From Muribaculaceae bacterium (GTDB taxonomy: Bacteria > Bacteroidota > Bacteroidia > Bacteroidales > Muribaculaceae): a DNA stretch of 64,000 nt. The notes beneath the pieces were generated by a model. That model was given only the letters and a program-made list of their open reading frames with translations, made no database searches and was not told the origin of the DNA. Below, piece after piece: positions 1 through 8,610 of this stretch; positions within the stretch are counted from its first letter, which is position 1, and each line of letters starts with the position of its first letter. Both the position numbers and the translations under genes were made by a program. The stretch lies in the NCBI GenBank assembly GCA_017405965.1, contig JAFQZK010000004.1, positions 1 through 64,000 on the forward strand. The letters are read 5' to 3'.

Positions 1-337
1 CTACGGCATTCAGCCAGCCCTTAACGCGGCCACCATAAACCTTCGGGCAGAATACCTTTGCGTCGGTTGCAAAGTCGATGTTGGCGTGGCTTGCGTCGAA
101 CATCTTCCACTGGGTCTGGAAACCAGATACCATGTAAACCTCGTCAGCCATCGACTTCAGGATGAACGAGCACTCAACATCCACACCAGGGGTTACGGTC
201 ACCTCAGTGATCTCGTTACCATCAGCGTCACCAAACACGATGACGGGGGCAACGCCACAGAAAGGTGTAGCCTGACCCTGAGCGAACATTGTCATGCAAG
301 CAAACAATGTTGCAAGTGTAAATAAAACTTTCTTCAT
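1..337 (-). CDS. Secreted protein, 5' part only (paralog of the next gene)
   Basis: This is the first 112 codons of a gene that runs off the left edge. It begins with the signal peptide MKKVLFTLATLFACMTMFAQ, so the product is exported. Residues 30-112 match the N-terminal part of the protein at 1586-3556 closely: both have VSGFQ followed by a Q-rich strand, MFDA, ATDA and the segment CPK(V/I)YGGRVKGWLN. The first 27 nucleotides of the two genes are identical. This domain has the look of a cohesin-like or all-beta carbohydrate-binding fold, but I do not recognise a named family. A promoter lies far upstream at 708-738. The function is unknown; a tandem duplication of a surface protein gene is the likely origin. 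Confidence 0.85.
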   Translation of the reverse strand, partial: MKKVLFTLATLFACMTMFAQGQATPFCGVAPVIVFGDADGNEITEVTVTPGVDVECSFILKSMADEVYMVSGFQTQWKMFDASHANIDFATDAKVFCPKVYGGRVKGWLNAV

Positions 338-707
338 AATTGAATTAAAAAATTAATAAAAGTTATTAAGTGAATAAAAACAATAATTTCTTGACATCCA
401 AGGGTTAAAACCTGTATTCTGACTTTTCAAAGAGTTCCGGATAACTTCACTGTTTTGCATCTCTTGACGGTTTTCATCTCTTAAGGGTTTTCATCCGACT
501 AGTTTTTTTTCTTACACATTAATTAATATAAAAGGTTCTCAAGCATGGCTGTCGTTATTTTCCCGAACGGGAAGCACCAGGGGAGTGGCTACTACCATAG
601 ATGCAACAAAGCTCCAGCCCGTTGAGGGCCGAAGTCACTTCATTTTCACAGCCTTGTATTTTCAATCCAGATTTCAAAGATGATACCAATAGTGATTTTT
701 CACGCTG

Positions 708-738
708 CAAAGATAATGCAAGTTTTTTATATTACAAA
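708..738 (-). promoter_or_regulatory. Bacteroidetes-type promoter, long leader to the gene at 337
   Basis: On the minus strand TTTG (738-735) is followed after 19 bases by TATCTTTG (715-708), the -33/-7 pattern of the Bacteroidetes primary sigma factor. Transcription would start near 702, leaving a leader of about 365 nucleotides before the ATG at 337. The leader can fold locally: GCCC/GGGC at 617-629 and the TTCCCG/CGGGAA hairpin at 560-573. Confidence 0.6.
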
Positions 739-1105
739 AATATACACAATATTTTATCAAAAAAAATGGATGGGTTGGTGGAGATGAAAGAAATGACGGG
801 GACCGGACGGGATTAACGAGATAGAGAAGATATGCGGGAAAGAGAGAACAGGACCAGATAGACAGGACAGAGGAAATGAACGAGATGGACGGGACGGGAA
901 ATAAGCAATAGAGGAGATATGCGAGATGGACGGGACGCAAGCGGCCACGCCAAGGCGAGGCCCTACAGCACCACGAGCCGAGACAGCAGTAGTGCAGCGC
1001 ATTCTGGCAAGGACACAAAAAAAAGGAAACGATACATCAGTTGGCCCAAACCCTGCCGGGCTAATGCGAACCTTTAGCTCGGCGTAGCCAATTACACTAA
1101 TTAAC

Positions 1106-1417
1106 GTGAGTTCGACGAAAAAAAAGTACTGATGATCAATTCATCCCTTAGGGCCCGTTAGGGCGGAGGAGGGGATTCCTCCCCCGCCTGGGGGGAGGTG
1201 CCCGTTAGGGCGGAGGAGGGGATTCCTCCCCCGCCTGTGAGGGGGAGGTGCCCGTTAGGGCGGAGGAGGGGGAGCGCGCCGGAGGAGTATGATTTGTCCT
1301 CAAATTATATTATCAGGTAGCATCAACGCCCCCGCCGCTCACGCGGCACCCCCTCTTATCAAAGAGGGGGAGTTGCTAACGCACTGAATTACAGTAAACT
1401 TTTTTCGTCGAACTTAC
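1106..1417. repeat. MITE-like block with terminal inverted repeats
   Basis: Left end 1106-1131 and right end 1392-1417 are inverted copies over 26 bases (22 match), both containing GTTCGACGAAAAAA. TTACACTAATTAA occurs directly at 1092-1104, just left of the block, and at 1414-1426, overlapping the right end. Inside are tandem GC-rich units (1154-1200, 1201-1250, 1251-1271) built on CCCGTTAGGGCGGAGGAGGG, each with the hairpin GGAGGGGATTCCTCC. No coding capacity is visible. It may be a non-autonomous mobile element or a compound intergenic repeat. Confidence 0.5.
1154..1271. repeat. Tandem GC-rich palindromic repeats, about 2.4 copies
   Basis: Units of 47 and 50 bases start with CCCGTTAGGGCGGAGGAGGG, continue through GATTCCTCCCCCGCCTG and end GGGGGAGGTG; a third copy is cut off after 21 bases. 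The units follow each other directly with no spacers. Confidence 0.8.
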
Positions 1418-1530
1418 ACTAATTAAACTAAAAAAAGGACGAAGTGATTATTAATATTGTTCGTGAAATTCGCATGATTAGCGAAATTGGCATTGAAATC
1501 TTTCGTGGGCAAACATCTATATCATTGCAT

Positions 1531-1565
1531 AAAAAAAAGGCGGCCCGTGAGGGTCGCCCTTTTTT
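1531..1565 (-). terminator. Intrinsic terminator of the 1586-3556 gene
   Basis: The hairpin GGCGGCCC/GGGTCGCC (1539-1558, one G-U pair) with loop GTGA is flanked by A8 on the left and T6 on the right. Read on the minus strand it is a stem followed by a U run, 20 bases after the stop codon. Confidence 0.8.
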
Positions 1566-1585
1566 AGATCAGTTGTGAAGCTTGA

Positions 1586-3556
1586 TTACTTCATAACCTT
1601 AACGGCGTTGGTGGTGCCGTCGGTGTAGGTGGTAACGACGATGGTCATGCCGTTAGCCTCCTGCATCTCCTGACCGGCCATGTTGAAGTAGCGTACGCCA
1701 GCAACGGTCTTGCCACCCATGAGCTCATCGAGTTCGGTGTAAGTACCTATCGAGATCTGCATGTACATCTTGCCAGTCATCGGGTCGATAACGATACCGA
1801 TCACGTAGTTGTGGCCAACAGGTACATTCCACATATTCTCGTTCTCGAACAGCGGGTTCTCGTTAGCATTGCCGTAAACGGGGATCATGTTCTCCTCGAG
1901 TGCACCGTAGCGAACACCGTCAACCATGAAGTAGAAGGGAACATTGGGACGCTCGTCGTCGCTCATGCTGGGGTGACCACCGAAGATCGAGTAGCGCAGA
2001 GCCACGTTGGTCTGGTAGCCGCTGGGATCCTCAGTATTGGAGTTCTCCAGCTTCACCCAAACCTCATTGCCGTCCTTGTCGAAGAGTACCAACCAGTAAC
2101 CTACATTGTGATCCTCGGGATCCGGAGGAGTGATGGTCTCCTTAGCGGGAACTACGATGGTCTCGGTAGCAACCTCGCTGATTTCCATATCCTCACCCTG
2201 TGCGGTAGCGGTAACAACGATGGTTACATCCTCCTCACCACGCTCGATGGTGCAGGGATTCTCAACCAGCTCACCGTTAACATAGAGCAGAACCTCGCCC
2301 TCACCGGTAGCGGTGATGATAACAGCGTCGTCGGTGATCTCATAGGTGATAGCGGGAGTCGGAGTTACCTCGGGCTCGGGAGGAGTAATGGGCTCCAGAG
2401 CGGGGATGGGCACCTCGAGAGTAGCAGCAGCACTCATCTCCTTGCCTTCCTCCTGTGCATAAGCGGTAACGATTACGCTGGTAGCCTCCTCACCGCGCAT
2501 GATGGTGTAAGGATTCTCAACGAGCTCGTTGTTCACGTACATGGTAACGGTACCAGCACCGGTAGCGGTGATGATTACGCAGTCATCCAGGGTCTCGTAA
2601 GTGATTACGGGAGCCTCGGTGGGCTCGGGAGTTACGGGCTCTTCCCAGTTAACGGTCTTCTCAGCCGTCATGGGGATGTAGCCTTCGCCGCTTACCTCAA
2701 CGGTGATAACGGCCTCGCCATAAGCGCCAAGGAAGATCTTGCCGTCAACGATCTCAACGGGAACGCCGTCGATCATGGCAACGATGGTCAGGTTCTCCTC
2801 TTCGCCAGTGTACTCGATGGCAACATAGCCATTCTCGTCAGCATCGCCGATAACGATTTCACCAGTCAGGGGGATGGGATCGGGCGTGGGAGGAACGTAG
2901 TTAGCGTTCTTGATCGTCAGGATGCAGGGCTGCTGAGTCCTGGCCTCCTCAAACACGCTGGGATCCTCCTCGGGGCACTGGTTCCAGAGGGTGTACTCGT
3001 TGTCGAACTCGAAGGTAGCGAACTCCTCAGCCCAGTCCTCTGAAGTCTTGATAGTGAACTTAGCGAACACAGCGGGGCAGGTGGGGTTGCCATCACCATC
3101 GTTCTGGAAGAACACCATGTTGTACTTGGTGTTCGTACCCATGATACGATAGATGTTGTCATAGGGGGTCTCGTTAGCCAGCGATACGCCGTCGAAACCG
3201 CCTGCACTCTCATCACTTGTACCAATACCTACAGGATTGAGCCAACCCTTAACACGGCCACCATAGATCTTGGGGCAGAGTACCATAGCATCGGTTGCAT
3301 AGTTGATGAACTCGTGGTTGGCATCAAACATGCGGAACTGCATCTGGAAGCCAGATACCATTGCCTGAGGCATGTCCAAGAGAACAATACCCAACTCAAC
3401 GCTCTCACCGGGAGCCAGCGAAACCTCGGTAACCAGGTTGTTAGCATCAGTACCAATACCGATGTTTGGGCCGATACCTCCAAGGTCTACTTGTTCAGCA
3501 AAGGCAGTCATGCCAAACGCGAGCAGAGCTGCAAGTGTAAATAAAACTTTCTTCAT
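1586..3556 (-). CDS. Large secreted surface protein with two internal repeats and C-terminal sorting-like signature
   Basis: The start is set at MKKVLFTLAALLAFGMTAFA, a clear signal peptide; the open frame extends 18 codons further upstream but those codons look untranslated. The 656-residue product has an N-terminal domain shared with the protein at 1-337. It then has two roughly 75-residue repeats, each with ITYE..DD.VIITATG, a Y/VNxELVENP segment and an ERGEE or MRGEE turn, resembling chitobiase C-terminal-like or Ig-like modules. A domain follows containing GYWLVLFDKDGNEVW. The C-terminus has RYFNMAGQE and then TIVVTTYTDG with final KVMK, matching other secreted proteins in this window. 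The role is likely at the cell surface, perhaps glycan or protein binding; the precise function is not recognised. Its promoter is nearly 300 bases upstream. Confidence 0.85.
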   Translation of the reverse strand: MKKVLFTLAALLAFGMTAFAEQVDLGGIGPNIGIGTDANNLVTEVSLAPGESVELGIVLLDMPQAMVSGFQMQFRMFDANHEFINYATDAMVLCPKIYGGRVKGWLNPVGIGTSDESAGGFDGVSLANETPYDNIYRIMGTNTKYNMVFFQNDGDGNPTCPAVFAKFTIKTSEDWAEEFATFEFDNEYTLWNQCPEEDPSVFEEARTQQPCILTIKNANYVPPTPDPIPLTGEIVIGDADENGYVAIEYTGEEENLTIVAMIDGVPVEIVDGKIFLGAYGEAVITVEVSGEGYIPMTAEKTVNWEEPVTPEPTEAPVITYETLDDCVIITATGAGTVTMYVNNELVENPYTIMRGEEATSVIVTAYAQEEGKEMSAAATLEVPIPALEPITPPEPEVTPTPAITYEITDDAVIITATGEGEVLLYVNGELVENPCTIERGEEDVTIVVTATAQGEDMEISEVATETIVVPAKETITPPDPEDHNVGYWLVLFDKDGNEVWVKLENSNTEDPSGYQTNVALRYSIFGGHPSMSDDERPNVPFYFMVDGVRYGALEENMIPVYGNANENPLFENENMWNVPVGHNYVIGIVIDPMTGKMYMQISIGTYTELDELMGGKTVAGVRYFNMAGQEMQEANGMTIVVTTYTDGTTNAVKVMK

Positions 3557-3845
3557 AACTGAATCAATTTTAAAGTTAATAATATAAATGAAAAATTCGT
3601 TATAAAACAATTATCGTTATTAATGGTGCATATTCGTGTCAAATCTCAATTTTTCATACATCAAAGGGTTTCAGATTTCACTCATTTTCACTAAACCTGA
3701 TGACAAATTAGAGGATTCACATCATCCACCGCCAGGATTGATAAGTCTCGGCTCAAGGGGGTGGTAAGATATAAACGTCTCATATCAAGTATTTTATAAA
3801 AGAATTACCTTTTATTATTACATTACTATTACATATAGTACAATG

Positions 3846-3876
3846 CAAAGTTAAGTCTTTTTGGCAAAACAGCAAA
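3846..3876 (-). promoter_or_regulatory. Bacteroidetes-type promoter, about 280-nt leader to the gene at 3556
   Basis: TTTG (3876-3873), 19 bases, TAACTTTG (3853-3846) on the minus strand. The spacing is identical to the promoter of the paralog at 708-738. Both leaders are unusually long, and both contain an ACCCTTnGATGT word before the ATG. Confidence 0.65.
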
Positions 3877-3986
3877 GAGGCGGGCAAAAAAAATGATTAA
3901 AAAAAGTTAAAATCCACGCTGCAAGCCTCTATTTGATTCTGTAAGGTGCGCAACAATTACACATCGGAACAAAAAGGGCCTCAAAA

Positions 3987-4031
3987 CGAAAAAACGAGAG
4001 TTCGACGAAACAGACGTTCATCGAACTCTCG
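3987..4031 (-). terminator. Intrinsic terminator of the outer-membrane barrel gene
   Basis: The perfect 11-base stem CGAGAGTTCGA (3995-4005) pairs with 4021-4031 around a 15-base loop. An A-rich run at 3988-3994 gives the U run on the minus strand. It lies about 50 bases after the stop codon at 4080. The sequence GAGTTCGACGAA also occurs in the repeat block at 1106-1417. Confidence 0.8.
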
Positions 4032-4079
4032 TTATCTCACATGGCCATGCCTTGCATGACATTCATAATCAGGAGCGTA

Positions 4080-6911
4080 TCAGAATGGGGGCCTGCCACC
4101 GGGGCGTCCGCCGGGACCGCCACCCGGACGATCGAAGCCACCGCCCCAACGATCGGAGTTGCGATCCTTGGGCTGCTCACCCTTCTTGAAGGTGTTGAAA
4201 CGGTAGGTGAAGGTCACCATGCCGTAACGGCCCAGGGAGTTGTAGAAGACGTCCTCGATGTAGTCACCCGTGACGTTGCGGAAGATGTTCTTGCACTGGC
4301 CCAGGATGTCATAGACCGAGATGGTCAGGGCTGCCTGCTTCTCTTTCAGGAACTGATAGGCAATCGAGCCGTTCCAGATCCACTGGTCACTGTTGTAACC
4401 GGCGCTGTAACCGCTGGTGGTGCTGTAACGCAGGTCGGTGCTGATGACCAGGCCGAAGGGAGCCGAATAAGTGCCGTCGAAATTGCCGCCCCAGGTGTGG
4501 ATGTTGCGTGCGTTGGACTTGAGCGCCGAGGTGGTGGTGTTCTGGAAGCTGTAACGGGGACGCAACTCAATGTCAAACACACTGTTGCGGAACGCCAAAC
4601 CGGGCGAATAATTGATGAACCACGTGTTGCTGCGGTTCTCGATGCCGTTGGTGACACTCTTAGTGACACCGTAGCGGGTGAACATGTGGCTAGTGAAGTA
4701 CCATACCTTGCTGGCCCCGAAGGGGAAGCTCAACATGTTCATCGCCATAGCACTCCACACGCCGCCCACATTGGTGTAACAGGTGATACGTCCACCCGTG
4801 AGCTCGTCGGTGGTCACATCCGAGACGATGCTGTTTTGAGCGAAGTCGACGTTCATCATCGCCATGATGCTGCGCTGGGCACCTTGAGCGAAGTCACCGA
4901 ACCTCAGGTTGATGTTGTGGTTGAAAGTAGGCTTCAACTCGGGATTACCGATGATGACATTCAAGGGGTTGCTCTCGTCGGCCACAGGCTGCAACTGGGT
5001 GATGCTGGGCTGGTTAGCGCGCATGCGGTAATGGAAGTTGAGGTTGCGCGTCTCGGTGAATTTATAACGGAAACGTGCATAGGGGGCCACCGACCATGCC
5101 CAGCGGGCGGCGATGTCGCGGGCGCTGTTGATGAGGTCTTTGCTCTTGGACATGGCGCTGTTGACACTGATGCCCACGTTGAGGTTATAGGCCTTGCGCA
5201 CCTGACGGAAACCGGCGCTGAACTCCTGGTTGAAGAACGTGTTGCGGAAGCTGTTGCTCAAGGGCTCGTTCCACTCGGCATCGGTAATCGTACCGCCGGG
5301 CCAAACGCCGTTGCGCTCGTTGTCATAGACCATCTTGTCGCTCGAGGTGTAACGGTAGTTGCCGCGGTAGGAGAACTCCAGGAAACGGGCGTTCTTGACG
5401 TCACCCAGGGGCTCGGTCCACGAGAGACGGCCCGTGATATTGTGCGTCTTGCGGCGGTTATTAGCCGTCTGGTCGATGAGCTGATCCTCGTTTTCCAGCA
5501 GATAGTAGGTGTTATTAGTATAGGTGTCCGCGTCCTCGCGCACATTGCTATAGCGGTAGTTGAGCATCAACGACTGGCTGCGGCCGGGGTGGCTGGCCAC
5601 CTTGTGGTTATAGATCAGGCGAGTTCCCCATTCGAAACTCTTGCCATCGTTGAAGAAATTGCTCAAGCTGCGGTTCACCCAGGTGCGAGCGGCATCGCCG
5701 GCACTGGTGAGCGACGAGTCGCCACGCTCGCTCTTGTTGAAATTGAACGAGAAATTGGGGCGGAATTCAATCGTGTTATTGCTGTCCACTTCCCACTTGA
5801 CACGGAAATCACCACGCAGGTTGTGGCCCTTGTCACGGGCTGCGGTATTGGCATCGTAGTAGCTGACCGAGTCGGTCAACAGGTTCTGGCGTGCTGTGCG
5901 GGTGCGGGTGTCGCGGTCGCTGTGACTGTACATGATGTCACCGCCCACGCGGAAGTGCTCGTCCTCCTTGCTGCCCACGTTGAAGTTGATACCGGCATAC
6001 TGCGACGTGGTCACACCACGGTCACCGCCCCAGCGCTGGAACCTGCCCGACGCGCCGTCGCCGAAGCCCAGGTTGTTGACGTTGTTGCCGCCGCCCAGGA
6101 TGGTGAACTGGTTGCCGTCGCGGAAGTGGTTGATCATCACGTTGCCCGCATAGCGGTCGTCGGTGCCATAGCCCGCGTTGACGGTGCCAAACCAACCGTT
6201 GTTCATGCCCTTCTTGACCGAGAGGTTGATGACCGTCTCGTCGTCACCGTCATCGACACCCGTCAAACGAGCCAGGTCGCTCTTGCGGTCGATGACCTGG
6301 AGCTTGTTGATCATATCGGCAGGGATGTTCTTGCTGGCTACCGTGGGGTCGTCGCTGAAGAATTCCTTGCCGTCGATGAGAATCTTTTTCACCTCCTTGC
6401 CGTTGGCCGTGATTTTGCCGTCGGTACCCACTTCGACGCCCGGCAGGCGCTTCAGCAGGTCCTCGACCACGGCATTGGCCTGGGTCTTATAGGTGTCGGC
6501 ATTGAACTCAATGGTGTCCTCCTTGACCGTGATGGGACTCTTGACGCCCACGACAACGGCCTCCTTGAGCATGATGGTGTTGGGGTCCATTTTGACGATG
6601 CCGATGTTCACATCACGGCCGTCATCACCGACTGTGATATGCTTGATCACATCAGTATAACCCAGGTAAGAGAAGCGCAGCAGGTACTTGCCCGGTTTAA
6701 CGCCCTTGATGTTGAAGACACCGTTCATGTCGGTCGTGGTGCCCTTGACCATGGTGCTGTCCTTGTTGGCCAAGAGCAGTTTTACCGTGGCCTCAATCAA
6801 TTCGGTCGTATCTTGCGAATCCACCAGTATACCATTGATGACAACAGCGCGTGCTGTGAATGGCAACAAGCAGCTCACTGCAATCAACAGGGGAAATAAA
6901 CACTTTTTCAT
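4080..6911 (-). CDS. TonB-dependent-receptor-like outer-membrane beta-barrel protein with carboxypeptidase-regulatory-like N-terminus
   Basis: The start MKKCLFPLLIAVSCLLPFTA gives a signal peptide; an alternative ATG lies 12 bases upstream. Residues about 25-115 form a carboxypeptidase-D-regulatory-like beta-sandwich (TTTDMNGVFNIKGVKPGKYL, then FSYLGY). A plug domain follows (VVEDLLKRLPGVEV, then IDGKEFFSDDP, then NIPADMINKLQVID), and then a long beta-barrel of alternating aromatic strands, as in the outer-membrane barrel family-3 proteins of Bacteroidetes. The tail after the last strand is Gly/Arg/Pro-rich (GGGPGGRPGGRPPF), which is unusual because the barrel normally ends in an aromatic residue. 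No SusD-like partner is adjacent, so this is probably not a glycan-uptake pair. The substrate is unknown. Confidence 0.9.
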   Translation of the reverse strand: MKKCLFPLLIAVSCLLPFTARAVVINGILVDSQDTTELIEATVKLLLANKDSTMVKGTTTDMNGVFNIKGVKPGKYLLRFSYLGYTDVIKHITVGDDGRDVNIGIVKMDPNTIMLKEAVVVGVKSPITVKEDTIEFNADTYKTQANAVVEDLLKRLPGVEVGTDGKITANGKEVKKILIDGKEFFSDDPTVASKNIPADMINKLQVIDRKSDLARLTGVDDGDDETVINLSVKKGMNNGWFGTVNAGYGTDDRYAGNVMINHFRDGNQFTILGGGNNVNNLGFGDGASGRFQRWGGDRGVTTSQYAGINFNVGSKEDEHFRVGGDIMYSHSDRDTRTRTARQNLLTDSVSYYDANTAARDKGHNLRGDFRVKWEVDSNNTIEFRPNFSFNFNKSERGDSSLTSAGDAARTWVNRSLSNFFNDGKSFEWGTRLIYNHKVASHPGRSQSLMLNYRYSNVREDADTYTNNTYYLLENEDQLIDQTANNRRKTHNITGRLSWTEPLGDVKNARFLEFSYRGNYRYTSSDKMVYDNERNGVWPGGTITDAEWNEPLSNSFRNTFFNQEFSAGFRQVRKAYNLNVGISVNSAMSKSKDLINSARDIAARWAWSVAPYARFRYKFTETRNLNFHYRMRANQPSITQLQPVADESNPLNVIIGNPELKPTFNHNINLRFGDFAQGAQRSIMAMMNVDFAQNSIVSDVTTDELTGGRITCYTNVGGVWSAMAMNMLSFPFGASKVWYFTSHMFTRYGVTKSVTNGIENRSNTWFINYSPGLAFRNSVFDIELRPRYSFQNTTTSALKSNARNIHTWGGNFDGTYSAPFGLVISTDLRYSTTSGYSAGYNSDQWIWNGSIAYQFLKEKQAALTISVYDILGQCKNIFRNVTGDYIEDVFYNSLGRYGMVTFTYRFNTFKKGEQPKDRNSDRWGGGFDRPGGGPGGRPGGRPPF

Positions 6912-6944
6912 GTCTTGACTCAATTAATGTGTGATTTGATGGCA

Positions 6945-6976
6945 CAAAAGTAGTTGAAAGCTGAAAATATGGCAAA
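6945..6976 (-). promoter_or_regulatory. Promoter of the barrel gene
   Basis: TTTG (6976-6973), 20 bases, TACTTTTG (6952-6945) on the minus strand, ending about 34 bases before the ATG at 6911. Confidence 0.65.
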
Positions 6977-7125
6977 AATATTCGCTCAATCCACCTTTTT
7001 TATAGACAAATAAGCGAGCGTTACCAATAATCGGCCGAGAAAGAACAGTACAAGGCAAAACATGCATAACCGCCAACAAGCGGCAGGAAGCAATCAGACT
7101 CGAGAAAAGAAATTGAGGTGTTTTT

Positions 7126-7157
7126 TTTGGCAATGTGTGGGAAATGGTGTAAATTTG
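7126..7157 (+). promoter_or_regulatory. Promoter of the carboxynorspermidine dehydrogenase gene
   Basis: TTTG (7126-7129), 20 bases, TAAATTTG (7150-7157), with the ATG at 7187. It is divergent from the promoter at 6945-6976. Confidence 0.65.
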
Positions 7158-7186
7158 CGGGAAAGTAACACGACATAATTAATTTT

Positions 7187-8383
<1,197 letters not shown>

Positions 8384-8401
8384 CAAACATCATTACTGGA
8401 C

Positions 8402-8442
8402 AAAAAACGCCGAGTGGCCTTACCGCCATTCGGCTTTTTTTT
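8402..8442 (+). terminator. Intrinsic terminator after the dehydrogenase
   Basis: GCCGAGTGG/CCATTCGGC (8409-8434, one G-U pair) is followed by T8, and an A run precedes it. It lies 18 bases after the stop codon. Confidence 0.85.
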
Positions 8443-8485
8443 GTCCAATTATTCTGAAAAACTTTCATGTTGAATATTTATGACA

Positions 8486-8493
8486 TATCTTTG
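8486..8493 (+). promoter_or_regulatory. -7 element upstream of the 8611 gene
   Basis: TATCTTTG matches TAnnTTTG. The -33 box is weak (TTT at 8463-8465). The transcript would have a leader of about 115 bases containing the palindrome GTTTCATGAAAC. Confidence 0.45.
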
Positions 8494-8610
8494 CAGGGAA
8501 TTATCATTAACTACTTATCATAATCTACGCTGATTACATCAGCCACGATTGTTTCATGAAACCTGACCTCAAATTAAGAGTTGACTACATCTTTATAATT
8601 ATAACACATA

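Larger units (their letters stand above)
338..1585. other. Long intergenic region: leader, purine-rich stretch, repeat block, terminator
   Basis: No convincing gene is seen. From the left it holds the structured leader of the gene at 1-337 (338-702), then a strongly purine-rich stretch on the plus strand (about 770-970) with degenerate repeats built on GAGATGGACGGGACG. It continues with the inverted-repeat-bounded block at 1106-1417 and ends with the terminator of the next gene at 1531-1565. Short open frames here have no signal peptide, promoter or family resemblance. Confidence 0.6.

Noticed and set aside
601-1018. Short open frames in the first long intergenic region
   Set aside because: No promoter, signal peptide or plausible composition; several are purine-rich low-complexity translations.
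1154-1271. CRISPR array
   Set aside because: Units abut directly, have no unique spacers and number fewer than three.
4041-6899. A 952-codon open frame antisense to the barrel protein gene
   Set aside because: It follows from codon bias of the real gene on the other strand. It has no signal peptide, no motifs and Val/Ala/His-rich low-information sequence; the minus-strand product has clear domains.
4080-6911. SusC of a polysaccharide utilisation locus
   Set aside because: No SusD-like lipoprotein or glycan enzyme adjoins it, and its barrel resembles the family-3 outer-membrane proteins.
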